Source: Saccharina japonica (lineage: Eukaryota > Sar > Phaeophyceae > Laminariales > Laminariaceae). From it: a DNA stretch of 64,000 nucleotides. Below the pieces are notes generated by a model. The model was not told the DNA's origin. It searched no databases and was given only the letters and a program-made list of their open reading frames with translations. Shown here piece after piece: positions 48,060 through 60,075 of this stretch; within the stretch, counting starts at the first letter, position 1, and every line of letters begins with the position of its first letter. The stretch spans positions 466,514 through 530,513 of the forward strand of contig MEHQ01002356.1 of NCBI GenBank assembly GCA_008828725.1, written 5' to 3'. Both the position numbers and the translations under genes were made by a program.

Positions 48060-49446
48060 GGGCACAACTACTGGAATTTGGTTAAATGAGTAAAATACGG
48101 ATTGCCATATAAGGAAATAAATATGAGGTGCTGGGTGGCGAGTAGATCCGAAATCTAAACCAGGCATTACCATGTGTCAGTCTTGACAGCCGTGTAGGTG
48201 AAGCGGTAACTACTTCTACTACTACTGCAGCTGGTGCTGCTGATTTGGGTATCTCAGCGCGAGCGTTACGCTGGTGCTGTTGTTCTTCTATAGTGGGTTC
48301 CTCTTCGACAAGAGGAGGAGGACTTATCCTCGCAACCCCGAAATACCAAAACAGATTGTATGCACACGGGTGGAGCAAAATCATCCTAGGAATCCACTGA
48401 TAATCAATTGGCTTGACTTGTAAACGGCGGGGTCGTCGGCTCTCAGGGGACTATAGTGCAACACAACACTCGCGCATGGTGTTAATCGTATGGGTTGCCA
48501 ACTACTGTACGAGGGTCAATCTATGCATTTGGCTCGTACTGCTGCTGTTCTGTTGCACTTTGTTCGTGCGGTGTCGTGCGTGATTTCATGGCTGTATTGC
48601 ACTAGAGTACAGATCACATATTGACAAAAAAACATAGACAAACTTTTCAAGTTGGACATCTTCTTTGAGAACGACCGATTTGTACATTACCCTGATTTCA
48701 GTACAAATGCTGTAAGGGTGCAAATCTCAGCCTGCCTCTGTTATCGGCCGCGTTGTCGTTATGTGCCTGGTCGTGTATGTACGAGTATGTTACATGTAAG
48801 TCCCACGGCATGTTGTACTAGGTGTGGTATGCTTCCTGTCGCCGTCTTTCTGTACTGCTGCTTGTTTTTATTACTTCGTCCTCTTCAATAATATCTTTGC
48901 ATGCTGCATGCATATATATTGAAGGTACTATGCCTGTACCTCTTGTGCGAGTTGCTGCAAAATCAAAATGATGGACCATTCGCCGTTCGGGCGTATACGC
49001 TCAGTATAATTCTTGGTTGCGAGTGTATATGATGTATCCGAATCTTCTGGTACAAACAGACGGTAATGGCACACATAACAAATATCATCCGTGAAGTCGT
49101 AACATCATTATATCTCACACAACCTTTGAATTGCTTGAAAACGTCAATACAGCTGAACCTCTTAAGGATTAGTTTTGGGCAAACGACAAACGCTACGTGC
49201 AGCTTGCCAGGGTTTGAAAAAGCGACGTCTCATATCGGGGGCCACGCCAAGATATGGCGTCTATGCGAACTGTGTAAGGCCGTGTCGGTCTAGCCTTGCG
49301 CTGCGAGGCCCTCAACACCGTGAATATTTACTCATAACGACTGCACTGACGACAGGTGTGATAGCTCAGCCATGAACGTCCCTTGCTGTCTCCAAGCCAT
49401 CTCCTGTTTTGTCCCAGGTATTTCGCCGCCACGGTATTCGGCAAGA
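48060..49446 (+). repeat. segmental unit B, leader segment
   Basis: Homologous to 11270-12598. The triplet run (48214-48243) is short here. The upstream coding-like peptide is split between the frames of 49066-49293 and 49175-49375, so it is broken. Its last part, from an ATG at 49372, is in frame with the EsV-1-7 gene, and CCCAG/GT at 49413-49419 resembles a 3' splice site 30 bases before the gene's ATG. Confidence 0.7.
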
Positions 49447-50691
49447 ATGGTGCGTTGCTCAAGTGATTCCTGCACGCGGAGAGCATTTTTCAACGTCGAA
49501 GGAAGCAAGACGGCGGTGTATTGCATGCAGCATGCTGAGGACGGAATGGTGAACGTGAAACAAAGGCGTTGTTCACATCGCCCCTGCACTAAACGCCTGA
49601 GTTTCAACGTCGAGGGTAGCAAGACGGCGGCGTACTGCAAACTCCATGCCGCAGACGACATGGGTAACGTTCAATCCAAGCGTTGCTTTCATCACTCCTG
49701 CACTAGAATCTCGAGTTTCAGCGTTGTGGGTGGCAAGGCGGCGGCGTACTGCAGAGCCCATGCAAATGACGGCATGGTGAACGTCAAAGCAAAGGTTTGT
49801 TCACATCCCTCCTGCACCAAACGCCCAAGTTTAGGTGTTCTGGGTGCCAGTACGGCGGCATACTGCAAAATCCATGCAACGGACAGCATGGTGAACGTTA
49901 CAAGCAAGCGTTGCTCACATCACTTCTGCACTAGACAGCCGAATTTCAATGTCGAGGGTAGCAAGACGCCGGCATACGGCAAGATCCATGCAACGGGCAG
50001 CATGGTGAACGTTACAAGCAAGCGTTGCTCACATCACTCCTGTAATAGGATGTCGAGTTTGAGCGTTGAGGGTAGCAGGAGGGCGACGTACTGCAAAGTC
50101 CATGCGAAAGATGGTATGGTGAACGTGAAATCAAAGCTTTGTTTTCATCCCTCCTGCACTAGACGCCCAAGTTTCAGTGTTGAGGGCAGCAGGAGCAGGG
50201 CGTACTGCAAAGCCCACGCGAAGGACGGCATGGTGAACGTGGAGTCCAAGCGTTGCTCACATCACTCCTACAATAGACAGCCAAGTTTCAATGTCGAAGG
50301 TTGTACTACGGCAGCGTACTGCAAGCTTCATGCTGACGAAAACATGATCAACGTCCGCAACAGGCGTTGCTCACATGACGGATGCACTAGGGTACCGAGC
50401 TGGGGTGTAAACCTAGATGAGGTGGCCACTGCTTGCGCCAGCCACAAGGGCGATCTGCTGGGCGACCACCTGGTCTACTTCAAATCTTTGTGCCGAGTTG
50501 ATGGTTGTCGGAAAACAGCCCGCTGGGGTCTCGACGGAATGAAGGCCACCCACTGCGCTTACCACAACACTCTTCAGGACGGACTCGTTTGCACGGTCGG
50601 GACCGCTCGCAGCAAGGCACACTCTCATAGCCTGTCCTACGGTGTAGTGAGGAGCCCCTCGTTCCGCGTAAAAGCTGAGTGCGCGTTTTAG
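49447..50691 (+). CDS. EsV-1-7 repeat protein, copy B (414 aa)
   Basis: Single-exon, same length and same repeat register as copy A: ten C-x4-C-x16-C-x2-H units starting at about residue 4 and every 38 residues, the last two being the SWGV and ARWGL class, followed by a tail ending KAECAF. Two units have lost a ligand: unit 5 has Gly for the third Cys (AYGKIH) and unit 8 has Tyr for the second Cys (CSHHSY). The frame is otherwise intact. The ATG at 49447 matches the start context of the other copies (AAGAATGGTGCG), but an in-frame ATG at 49372 would add 25 residues with a conserved PGISPP peptide; either start is possible. The likely role is that of the EsV-1-7 family (putative zinc binding), otherwise unknown. 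Confidence 0.86.
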   Translation: MVRCSSDSCTRRAFFNVEGSKTAVYCMQHAEDGMVNVKQRRCSHRPCTKRLSFNVEGSKTAAYCKLHAADDMGNVQSKRCFHHSCTRISSFSVVGGKAAAYCRAHANDGMVNVKAKVCSHPSCTKRPSLGVLGASTAAYCKIHATDSMVNVTSKRCSHHFCTRQPNFNVEGSKTPAYGKIHATGSMVNVTSKRCSHHSCNRMSSLSVEGSRRATYCKVHAKDGMVNVKSKLCFHPSCTRRPSFSVEGSRSRAYCKAHAKDGMVNVESKRCSHHSYNRQPSFNVEGCTTAAYCKLHADENMINVRNRRCSHDGCTRVPSWGVNLDEVATACASHKGDLLGDHLVYFKSLCRVDGCRKTARWGLDGMKATHCAYHNTLQDGLVCTVGTARSKAHSHSLSYGVVRSPSFRVKAECAF

Positions 50692-52110
50692 AAAGGTTCC
50701 AAGGACAACTGCAGCATTATTGGGATTTCTCAGGAACCCTTGGTAGCTTTCGATTGCGAGTGTACACCACAGCGTTTCGGCACCGGAGTTTTCGTTCTCG
50801 AAGTAGTTATCAGCGGTCAGTGTAATGCATTGTATTCGCCCTTTGCCAGAACGCAATGCCCTTTCGGTCACACTTGTCCAGTTCACTGTTTAACGCTTAG
50901 AGAAGCAAACTGGGTATAATATAAACGTATTGAACTGGTTGGGTACCTTATGTTAAGGATATCCCTCCTGGAAAATGTCTTAAGCGCTAAGGATAGAGTG
51001 GTAGTGGCTGTTTTGCTGTTGGAACGCGTGGTATGATAGGGTTAGAACGGTTTGGCCGAAATTGTCATGACAGGACGGGTCTTTCCCCTTAAGGAACTAC
51101 CCAGCACCCAATTCGGGGCGCACTGCTGTTTTCGTCAGAACCTAGGCCACGATATTTTTCATTGATAAGGGCGAAAATGAAGATATGCTGAGAGCTATAA
51201 TGTCAATATCGACATAGTACGTAGAGTAACTTGATCGTGTTGGCTGAATGCAGACCGCGCCACCTCCAGTATATTTTATGTTGACGAATCTTCAACTGTC
51301 GTAGCCGTGCATACGCCCACAGTGCGTTGTGGTGATGTACCCAGATTGAGGCAGTTCTCCTCGGGCGTGTCATTCATTTAGGTGTGCGGCTATTTACGTG
51401 GGCGTGTCATCCATCCCCATATTCTTTAAATCAATCGAACGATGCGTGCTACGATTGAGGTATCACGTTTTGGCTGAAACGTTTTCTGAATGATCGGGCT
51501 CCTCCACCCGAATCCGTTGGACTTTCAGACCTGTGTTTTGGCGATATTTGTCTTAGTATACCTACGAGTATCGCATGGGATGTTTTCATTGGCTAACACT
51601 TTTGGTTTCCTCCAAAACCCGTATTTCGGTGACGTACGGAGCTCCTGAAGTACGGAGTTCATAAAAAATCATGGCGCACGTCTATCATAGCATGCGTCGG
51701 AGAGGAGTCACGGCTTCTCTCGAACAAACCTTTCTCGGCGCTTCTGGCAGGGGCCAAATTTGGCGAGATGGCAATACCGTACCCACCTCTTGTAAGTGGT
51801 CCGACGTAGGCACATCGAGAGGCATCCTTCACTAAAATGGTTGGGCAATGCCTCATACATTCATGGTCGCATTATGTGCAATGCCCGTGGTATGCTTGAC
51901 ATTGTTGGTGCTTCGAAGGTAGAAATACATATTTTAATGCCATGGACTACATTGGGCCGCACGGGCGACCGAGAAGTGCCTATAAAAAACGCTTCATGTT
52001 TTGAAAAAGGCTATATATGACACTCACGCAGTATGGCGACACTCCAAATGTTGCTCTATCATCTTGTCAAGGGAGCTTGCCAAAGCGGCGTTGAACGTGT
52101 GTGGTCGCTT
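50692..52110 (+). repeat. segmental unit B, downstream segment
   Basis: Homologous to the start of the downstream segments of units A and E (TTTCGATTGCGAGTGTACA near 50749, TGGTATGATAGGGTTAGAACGG near 51029, CCGTGGTATGCTTGACATTG near 51887). The match fades by about 52110. No gene seen. The stretch 52111-52499 holds only a 19-bp direct repeat (AAATCGATTATCAAG) at about 52365 and 52390. Confidence 0.65.
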
Positions 52111-52499
52111 TTAATCGGCCTTTGACGATATTGACACTGTTTGTTCAACAATATACGCCCATATTGGTCTGGGAGGGGGGAAGAGGCTAAGTCCTTACAT
52201 CTCGCCGGCAAAAACAGATGTGCACGTTCCTCGCATAGTCTCAACGGTCTTCTGCCGACAGGAATGACCGCATACCTATTCCTAAGAGTTTACTCATAGG
52301 TAATCCACCGCGGCTTTAAAATTCCGGTTTAAAAAAGTCGAATCTGAAATCAAGTAATTTCGTGAAATCGATTATCAAGGGAAAAAGTGAAATCGATTAT
52401 CAAGTGATATTTTGAGTGCGATATTTTGCGTGCACTTTTTTCCGTGCACGTTTTTTAGTGCGATTTGGAAACTTCTTAGAAAATTCCAGTGCGATGGGC

Positions 52500-53498
52500 G
52501 GTATCACCCCGCACACCAGAAGCCCACACCACACAGCACGCACACCCGCATCGCTCATCATGCGACAAGCATGCCAGATATATGTGCAGGTACGAGTACG
52601 AGTATCGGTCAGGAAATATGTAGAAACGCGGCACAGGCATGCGACGATTGACTTCGATCTCGACATAGACTCAGCCCACGACTAACCCACTTCGTACCGG
52701 GTAAGGCCAGCAAATACACATAGCGGCCTCGAAGGTATCATTGCGATCCGTGGTCCCAACACGTATCGCCGATCGATGTGTGAGGACTACATTTGAGACT
52801 CGCACACGATACCACCCACGAGAGATATCAGGTACCAGGACCCGTACTGCCATATACATATATATATATGAAGGTATATACAAGTACGAGTATAGCATCC
52901 ACGAGAGAAGCCAATAATGACACGCAACACCACACAGCACTCACTCCGTCGACGTAGAAGCGTATGTATGTGTGTGCAGGTACGAGTATATACGAGTACT
53001 TAAGACAGATGGTATACTGATGAATGGTGTATGATGACTCGACATAGACTGAGCCCACGACAAACCCACTTCGTATCGGTCAAGGCCGGAAAATACACAT
53101 TCCTGGTATGATACGCAACACCACACAGCACTCCGTCGTCGTAGAAGAGCGAATTTATGTGTGTGCAGGTACGAGTATATACGAGTACGTAAGACAGGTG
53201 GTATACTGATGATGGTGTATGACGACTCGACATAGACTCAGCCACGACTAACCCACTTCGTATTCCGCATCGCTCATCATGCGACGGGCATGCGCCGATT
53301 GACCTTCGATCTCGACATAGACTCAGCCCACGACTAAACCACTTCGTATCTATCAAGGCCGGCAAATGTACATTTCTGGTATGATACGCAACACCACACA
53401 GCACTCACTCCGTCGTCGTAGAAGGAGAGTATGTATGTGTGTGCAGGTACGAGCATATGCGAGTACGTAAGACAGATAGTATACTGATGAATGGTGTA
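52500..53498. repeat. tandem array, units about 190-280 bp
   Basis: The blocks GCAGGTACGAGTA (52587, 52977, 53165, 53446), GACATAGACTCAGCCCACGA-type (about 52665, 53040, 53230, 53315) and CACCACACAGCAC (about 52529, 52930, 53117, 53392) recur in the same order, giving about four irregular units. The array stops exactly at the 5' LTR of the copia element. Confidence 0.85.
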
Positions 53499-53953
53499 TG
53501 TTATGGAAATGTTAGCACATAGCCAGTAAGAGTCAATGTTCAGTAGCACTGCTCTTGTGTATCGTAGATCTCGTATATATGTCGGTTCACATGTAATATA
53601 AGTATGCGGAGGAATTACCTTCCTAGGCTTTTCTGTCGACTAGACGAGTAGCTCACTCTCTCGTGTGGATCTCTCCGGATTGCCATGGCATCTTATCTGC
53701 CGTCGTCTGGGCTCCTGCATGCTCATGCGTCTTAGCAGCCGTCGTCTGGGCTCCTGAATGCTCTGCGTGTTCTGTGTCTGTGTGTTGGCCACTTGATCGT
53801 CGTGTGTACTATATCGCGTAATATTCTATACGCCGTGGAACTACAGTACCTTCGTGTTACAGGCTACCCACTTGCTCGTGTCACCACCTCGACTAACGTC
53901 GACGACACAGCGTCTCTGCCATTGAGCCAGGGTACACCACAATATCCATAAAA
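53499..53953 (+). repeat. 5' LTR
   Basis: 455 bp, starting TGTTATGG, with two internal CCGTCGTCTGGGCTCCTG copies. The bases after it (GGTTATGACC) are where a tRNA primer-binding site would lie, but I cannot assign the tRNA. Confidence 0.92.
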
Positions 53954-54551
53954 GGTTATGACCTACGTGCAAAGGAAGTAATTTGGTGACAGCGGTCTGC
54001 GTTTCGCGCGTGCTGTGGAGGATACACCCATTTGTTTTCCGCGGGGAGATTCTTATGCTGGAGTACGCTTTTTGCTGGATGCTGCACTGAGTCAACCGGT
54101 TTGCTTCTTGGCCCGGACTGATCACCTGGGCTTTCGGCTGCACATTCGGTTCGCTACTGCTGTGTGTAAAGTATTCGGGTGCATAGCTTCTAGGCGTCGA
54201 TTCCATTCGGCAACAAGGGTTGTGCAGGTTGTTGATTCTGCGTGTGTAGTGCCTTTCTCGGTTCTTCTGCGTGTGGAATTGACTTCCCAAATCGCCTGCG
54301 CGTAGTCTTTTCGCGAGGCGTGGTCTATCCAAGATATCTTCCACGTACTGAGTGCCGGCTTGGTAGCTGTGTATAGGTTGAGGGTACGACTCCACTAGCT
54401 GGTAGCCGAATGCTGCTACAGCTTCTTCACCACACGTGAATTTACCTGCGCGTTGCATACGCGAGGTATGTCTGTCTAAGATATCTTCCGCGTTCTGAGT
54501 TTTGAATCGGTGCGTGTGTAAGCTGAGAATCTGACCAGGCTGCCTTCATAC

Positions 54552-57500
54552 TTGCAGCAGCCACAAGCCTACGATCCGATCAGTGTAACTAACGAAGGGA
54601 GTGCGGGCACTTTAAGCGCGACTGCCCCCGCCAGGCGCAAAAGAGCCGCTCGAAACGGGGACAGAATAAAGCCAAAGGCACTCCACGCGGTGGAGGCGCG
54701 CATCAGCCCAAGTGGTGCTCTTTCGACAACAGCAAGACGCACAACGATGCTGATTGCAACTACCAAAAAGAGGACCGGGAGGCCAAGTCCCGGGAGGCAA
54801 AGAAGAAAGAGCTCCAGGTCTTGGCTGCGAACCTGGCGCTGCTGCAGCAAGCTCGTCAGGCCCACTTTTCCAACATCGGGAGCGCTCACCTGGCGCAATC
54901 GGCTCTGGCGCCACCGGCCCCGCCCGAGCCGACCACATTCGGGTTCTCCTTCAACGCGCTGGGTGCGTCCTTGGTTGGAGTTGCCTCGCCGTCTGTTGCC
55001 GCAGGGACGCCCCCGGTGGCGTCTGACGCCAAACTGGTGTCGCCTATGTCTGCCTCAGCGGAGACGCCTATCCAGGACTACTGTCTACCGGCCGCGTACT
55101 TCGGTGCGTTCATGGCGACTCCCGCTGACCTGTCGCTGGCGCATCGCGATGATAGTGGACAGCGGCGCGACCGACACCTATGTCGATCCTGCTCTTACCC
55201 CTGGGTTGCTGGCCTACCTGCGAGACGTCCAAAACCTTCGGGTTCCACACTCAATCGTCACCGCCGGCCAACACCTCCTACAAGGCGTTGCGACGGGGAC
55301 GATCTGCGGCACCGTAGCCGACCGCAGTGGCCACGATCGGTTCATCTCCTTCCGCGTCATTGTGGTACCGGGATTGGGCGTAAACCTTTTCTCTGTGACT
55401 GCGTCGATGCTGAAGGGGGGATGGCGACGTTGATTGACCTGACTAACCCCAGGTTGGAGAACGACAGCGTGGTCGTTCCTATGGAACGGCTGGGGTCGAC
55501 CGACACAACAGACAAAGCCATGTACTCTATAAAAGTAAAGCTTGGGGGTGGTGCTGGGGATCATATGGCCCTTGGTGCAAACCCCGACGGCCTAGCCTTG
55601 CGAGTGTAGTCTGCTAACGTCTGGCACTGGCGCACGAGACACGTCAACAGCAGGAGCTTGGACGTCCTGCAGAAGGAGCCAGGCAACGGCCTCGACTACG
55701 CCGGGAACGTAACGACCTGCGATACCTGCCCGCTCGGCAAGAGCGCGCAACAACCGCACCCGGAGCAGGCCAACTACGACTGGGTTACGCGCCCATTCAG
55801 GTTGTGTATGTTGACGTTCTTGGCTACTTCGAACCTACCGCACTGGGAGGTTTCCGCTATGCCATTAAGTTCGTGGGTCAACTGGCCAAGTGGAAGGATA
55901 TCTACCTCATGAAGGAGAAGACGTCCTCCGTGGACTGCCTAGAGATGTTCAACAAACGTGCAGGAATTTCTCACGGAGAGCGCCGTCAGATCCTCCGAGG
56001 GGGTCACGGAATGAAGGTCAAGAAAGCGGAATACCGTCAGTACTGCCTCAACCTCGGCACCACCCTGCAGTTCGCCGCTTGAAACACCGCTCAACAGATC
56101 GTTGATAATGAGCGTGCAGGTCGAACGATTGTGACCATCGTGCGTTGTTTACTCGCTGACTCGGGCCTACCGAAGTTCCTTTGGGGGGAGCTGATGCCGA
56201 CGGCTGCCTACCTGAGTAACCGGTCTCCACACGCGGCCCTGAAAAACAGGGACGCCGTACAAGGCTCTCTACGGCAAGGATGCCTTCCTCGGGCACCTCA
56301 GGGTGATCGGGGCCAGGTCGTTCGTGCACTATGAGACCTACACCAAGAAACTGGAGAACCGAGCTTGGGAAGGACGCCTGGTTGAGTACAGCATGGAGAG
56401 CAAGTCGTACCGGGTCAACAACGCAGATACGAGACGTGCTCGGGAGAGTCGAAACGTTGTTTTTATTGAGAGGCCTTCCATCATACCTCCGCCGTCGCCG
56501 GATGTTGGTGGCTACGACGATGGTGCCTTCACGTACGACAGCCACGACAACATGATGAGAGATGTGCGGAACTACACGTTCAACCATTGATTTGATTCGC
56601 TCTCTCCTAACCATGCCGTTGGGGAACCCTGCGTAATTGATCTTCTCGACGTGGATCGTAAGATTACTGACCGTGACGTTGGGCTTGGTCCTGAGGGATC
56701 ATCTCCGCCTGCCGGCGGTGAGCCTGAAGGAGACAGCCCTGCCTCGCCTGGGGGAGTAAGTCCTTCTGTGCCGGGTGCAGGTGCGTCTCTTCCTGGTTCT
56801 CCGCCGCCCGGGGCTTCGCCTGCGGGATCGTCTGCGTCGCCTGGTCCGGCGACACCGCCTGATTTATCGCCTGCTGGGTCTGCGCCGTCTGGTACTGCGT
56901 CGCGCGGTGGCTCTGTGCGAGGGCGTGGAATAGGCGGCCGTGGTGGGCGTGGTGGTTCTTTGCGTGGTGGATCTGCGCGGGGAGGTAGCACGTAGCGCGG
57001 TGGCCGTGGTTCGACGAGTGGACGTGGTTCTCGTGGTGGACGAGTTTCTACGCCTGGGAAGTTCGACTTGGACCTACACCACATGGACGTGTCAACGCCC
57101 TTCCTGAACGCGGACATCGACCAAAAGGTGTTACATTGCTCTGCGCTTCTTCTACGTCCGAGAGCTGGTCATGCAGTTACACAAGAGCCTCCACGAGCTG
57201 GCAAAAAGCCCCGGGAACTGGTTTAACATCATCGATCTCGCCCTTGTGGAAATCGAATTTGTTCCTCTCAAGTCTGACACGTGCGTCTACTTGTACAACC
57301 ACGAGGGTGCCAAGATCATCTTGAGGCTCTACGTAGACGACCTACGTATGGCTAGCAACAAAACGGAAGCGATGGCTATGGTGAAGAGACAACTCAAGGC
57401 ACGCTTCAAGATGAACGGCATGGGCGAGGCATCGCTTGTGTTGGGCATGGAGATCAAGAGGGACCGTGAGCTGGGCACCCTAACCATTAGCCAAGAGGCT

Positions 57501-58299
57501 TACAGCAAGTCCATCCTCGAAAGCTTCGGGGTGTCGGACTGTAAGCCGACCTCCTGGTTACGGTCCGGAGCTTTCCAACAAGCAACCGAACGACACTCTA
57601 CTGGACAAGGAGCAGACGCAGCGCTATCAGGAAATCGTGGGGTGTCTCATATAAACAGCCCAAGTTCTGCGCTACGACCTGATCTACACGACGGGTCAAC
57701 TTGCTCGCCCGATGTCCAGCCCGGGTAAGGTACACCTGGTGGCGGCGAAGCACGCCCTTCGCTACCTTGCCGGGATAAACAATTTCAACATTACGTACAA
57801 GAGAGGTGGTTTCAAGCTCGCTGCCTTTTCTGACTCAAACTGGGAAAACAACCCGGACAACGGCAAGTCCACTTCTTGCTACCTAATGGCGCTAGCTAAT
57901 GCACCGATTAGCTTCACATCAAGCCTACAGAGTTTGACCGCTATGTCGACTATGGAGGCGGAGCTAGTTGCGTCGGCTTTTGCGATGAAGGAAGCAGTGT
58001 CCTGTTCGAACATGCTGACTGAGCTAGGATTTGGAAGGGAATTTGCGCAAGTGCCCCTTTGCTGCGACAACACGGCGACGCTACACGCGCTGGGAACCCG
58101 CTCCTTCAGTCCCAGGACGAAGCACATTGCTTTGCGCTTCTTCTAGATCTGAGAGCTGGTGTCGGATGGACGTATTTCGGTGCACTACATCTCGACAGGC
58201 AACAACCCTGTTGAAATCGGTACAAAGTACCTCAACAAGCATCGGTTCAAGTACCTGCTGGACCTCATTAACAACTTCGACGTCAACATTAAGAAATAG
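54552..58299 (+). pseudogene. copia polyprotein (gag-PR-IN-RT-RH), frameshifted
   Basis: A zinc-knuckle remnant (ECGHFKRDCP) lies near 54601; only about 0.65 kb separates it from the 5' LTR, so most of gag is missing. The protease motif DSGATD is near 55157. A frameshift sits at a G run near 55417, and a TAG at 55607 precedes the integrase zinc-binding region (WHWRTRH ... CDTC, 55620-55735). The integrase core begins YVDVLGYF near 55803. After the integrase C-terminal region, a Pro/Gly/Ser-rich and then RGG-like linker (56690-57050) leads to reverse transcriptase (MDVSTPFLNADID near 57082; YVDDL at 57330-57344). RNase H spans about 57720-58299 (FSDSNW, STMEAELVAS, CDNTATLHAL) with stops at 58144 and 58150. 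At least five frame breaks make it non-functional. Confidence 0.9.
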
Positions 58300-58605
58300 T
58301 GTTACATATGTTTGTGTGTTTATAATCTGTTATTTGTGTTAATCAGTTCACTATTATTGTAGTGGTCGACATTCGGTCTCGTACCATCTCTGATTGATAG
58401 AGCCATGTAGAATTGCAAGTTATGGTAATTTGGTTTGTGCAGGAATATTAATGGGTACTTTGCAAAGCACGTGAATGTATTGGTATGCACTTTACAACAT
58501 GACATATCACTTGGTACTTTAGTGCTTAATATTGCATGAATTGAAATGAATTTGAATACTTGATTTTTAACATCATTAGTTTGGTACAACACAGAGCAAC
58601 TTTAA

Positions 58606-58616
58606 TTGAGGGGGAG
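58606..58616 (+). other. polypurine tract of the copia element
   Basis: TTGAGGGGGAG immediately precedes the 3' LTR start, the usual place for the plus-strand primer. Confidence 0.75.
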
Positions 58617-59080
58617 TGTTATGGAAATGTTAGCACATAACCTGTAAGATTCAACGTTCAGTAGCACTGCCCTTGTGTGTCGTAGATATCGTATATGTGT
58701 CGTTTCACATGTAACGTAAATTTGCGGAGGAATTACCTTCCTAGGATTCTCTGACGACTAGACGAGTAGCTCACTCTCTGTAGCTCACTCTCTCGCGTGG
58801 ATCTCTCCGGATTGTCATGGAATCTTTGCTGCCGTCGTCTGGGCTCCTGCATGCTCATGCATCTTAGCAGACGTCGTCTGGGCTCCTGAATGCTCTACGG
58901 GTTCTGTTTCTGTGTGTTGGCCACTTAAGCGCCGTGTGTACAATATCGCGTCCTCTTCTATACGCCGTGGAACTACCTTCGTGTTCCAGGCTACCTACTT
59001 GCTCGTGTCACCACCTCGACTAACGTCGGCGACACAGCCTCTCTGCCATTAAGCCAGGGTACACCACCATATCCATAACA
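58617..59080 (+). repeat. 3' LTR
   Basis: 464 bp, TGTTATGG to CCATAACA. Compared with the 5' LTR it carries a 14-bp tandem duplication (GTAGCTCACTCTCT near 58765) and lacks a 4-bp segment. Confidence 0.92.
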
Positions 59081-60075
59081 ATGGGAATGCCCCATAGCCC
59101 ACCCTGAAGGGTCGCATAAGCAGAGGCAAAACTTATCTGAAGGGAACTATATTCATCTGGGTACGTTTATGAAATGAACAAAGTGTACGTGTAAGCGTCT
59201 ACGTCAGTTGTGAAACGAACAAAGTGTAAGTGTAAACGTCTACGGCAGTTAATATTCCGTCAAAGAAGATGCAAACTGCCACATCCATAGCAGGCCTGCT
59301 TGGTAGCGTATTCGTCATTAACCGAACACGATCGACGTACTCTACGTACGTTCTCTCGGGATTGAAACTTGATTTCCCGCTATATCATAATTGTTGACCT
59401 ACGCGCCACTAAGTCGGAACACTCACCCCGAGGCTCGCTTCAGCCGCCCAGTCCAAATCCATGTTCGGTACTCCAAATAACGACCGGATCCAAGCAGCAT
59501 GACACGGTAGGGGAGCATGTTCAACTTGCTGAGGCTTTTCGCTCGAGTTGCCCAATAACTTCGCCCAAAACTGACTTCTGGTGAATTTTCAGGGTTAACA
59601 TTAACCTGATGGATACGCCCATTCCCTTCTGTAGGTGATAAAAAAACAAATGTGCAACACAAATGGGATATCGGATACTTCCTCGGTTGAATGGCTCCGT
59701 CCAGTCAAACCTATTTCAGCCTAAACCGTGGTACCATCTATCATACCATGCGTCCCAAGAGGCGATTCACTTCCACTCTCTCCTGCTTGCGAATCACAAT
59801 AGTTAAGAGGGATGCCCTTAAACTAGTCAACCTGAATAGTCTGCTCTCTATACGTCATGCGGAGTTACGTTTCACCAGGCTCTAAACAGCGGGCCAGAAA
59901 TATCGCATCCCCACCGGACAACAGGGTGGGAATCAGCCTACTACTACTGTATATACCAAACTTTACAGGACTAAGCTACAGCCTTGGCAAGACGTTAGGC
60001 TGTGCGCTCGGAGTCGAAAGCCGCCACGGATAATTCAACACATTTTATACATGCCCGGTTGATTTCGAAATCATT
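59081..60075 (-). repeat. segmental unit C, downstream segment (inverted, truncated by copia)
   Basis: Reverse-complemented it follows the downstream segments of units A and E: GGCTTTCGACTCCGAGCGCACA, GACGCATGGTATGATAG, GTACCCAGATGA, GGGTGGGCTATGGGGCATTCCCAT. Alignment ends exactly at the 3' LTR border at 59080. Confidence 0.75.

Larger units (their letters stand above)
53499..59080 (+). mobile_element. Ty1/copia LTR retrotransposon, 5.6 kb, inactive
   Basis: Two LTRs bounded by TGTTATGG and CCATAACA (5' copy ends CCATAAAA), a purine-rich tract TTGAGGGGGAG just before the 3' LTR, and a degraded polyprotein in copia order: zinc knuckle, protease, integrase, reverse transcriptase, RNase H. The LTRs differ by about 39 substitutions over some 450 aligned bases (about 9%, counted by eye) plus small indels, so insertion is not recent. 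No target-site duplication is present: GTGTA precedes and ATGGG follows. The 5' flank is a tandem array and the 3' flank is unit C, so the element lies at a junction. Confidence 0.93.

Noticed and set aside
53841..54458. 205-codon minus-strand open frame in the copia element
   Set aside because: It crosses the 5' LTR border on the antisense strand and has no motif; most likely chance.
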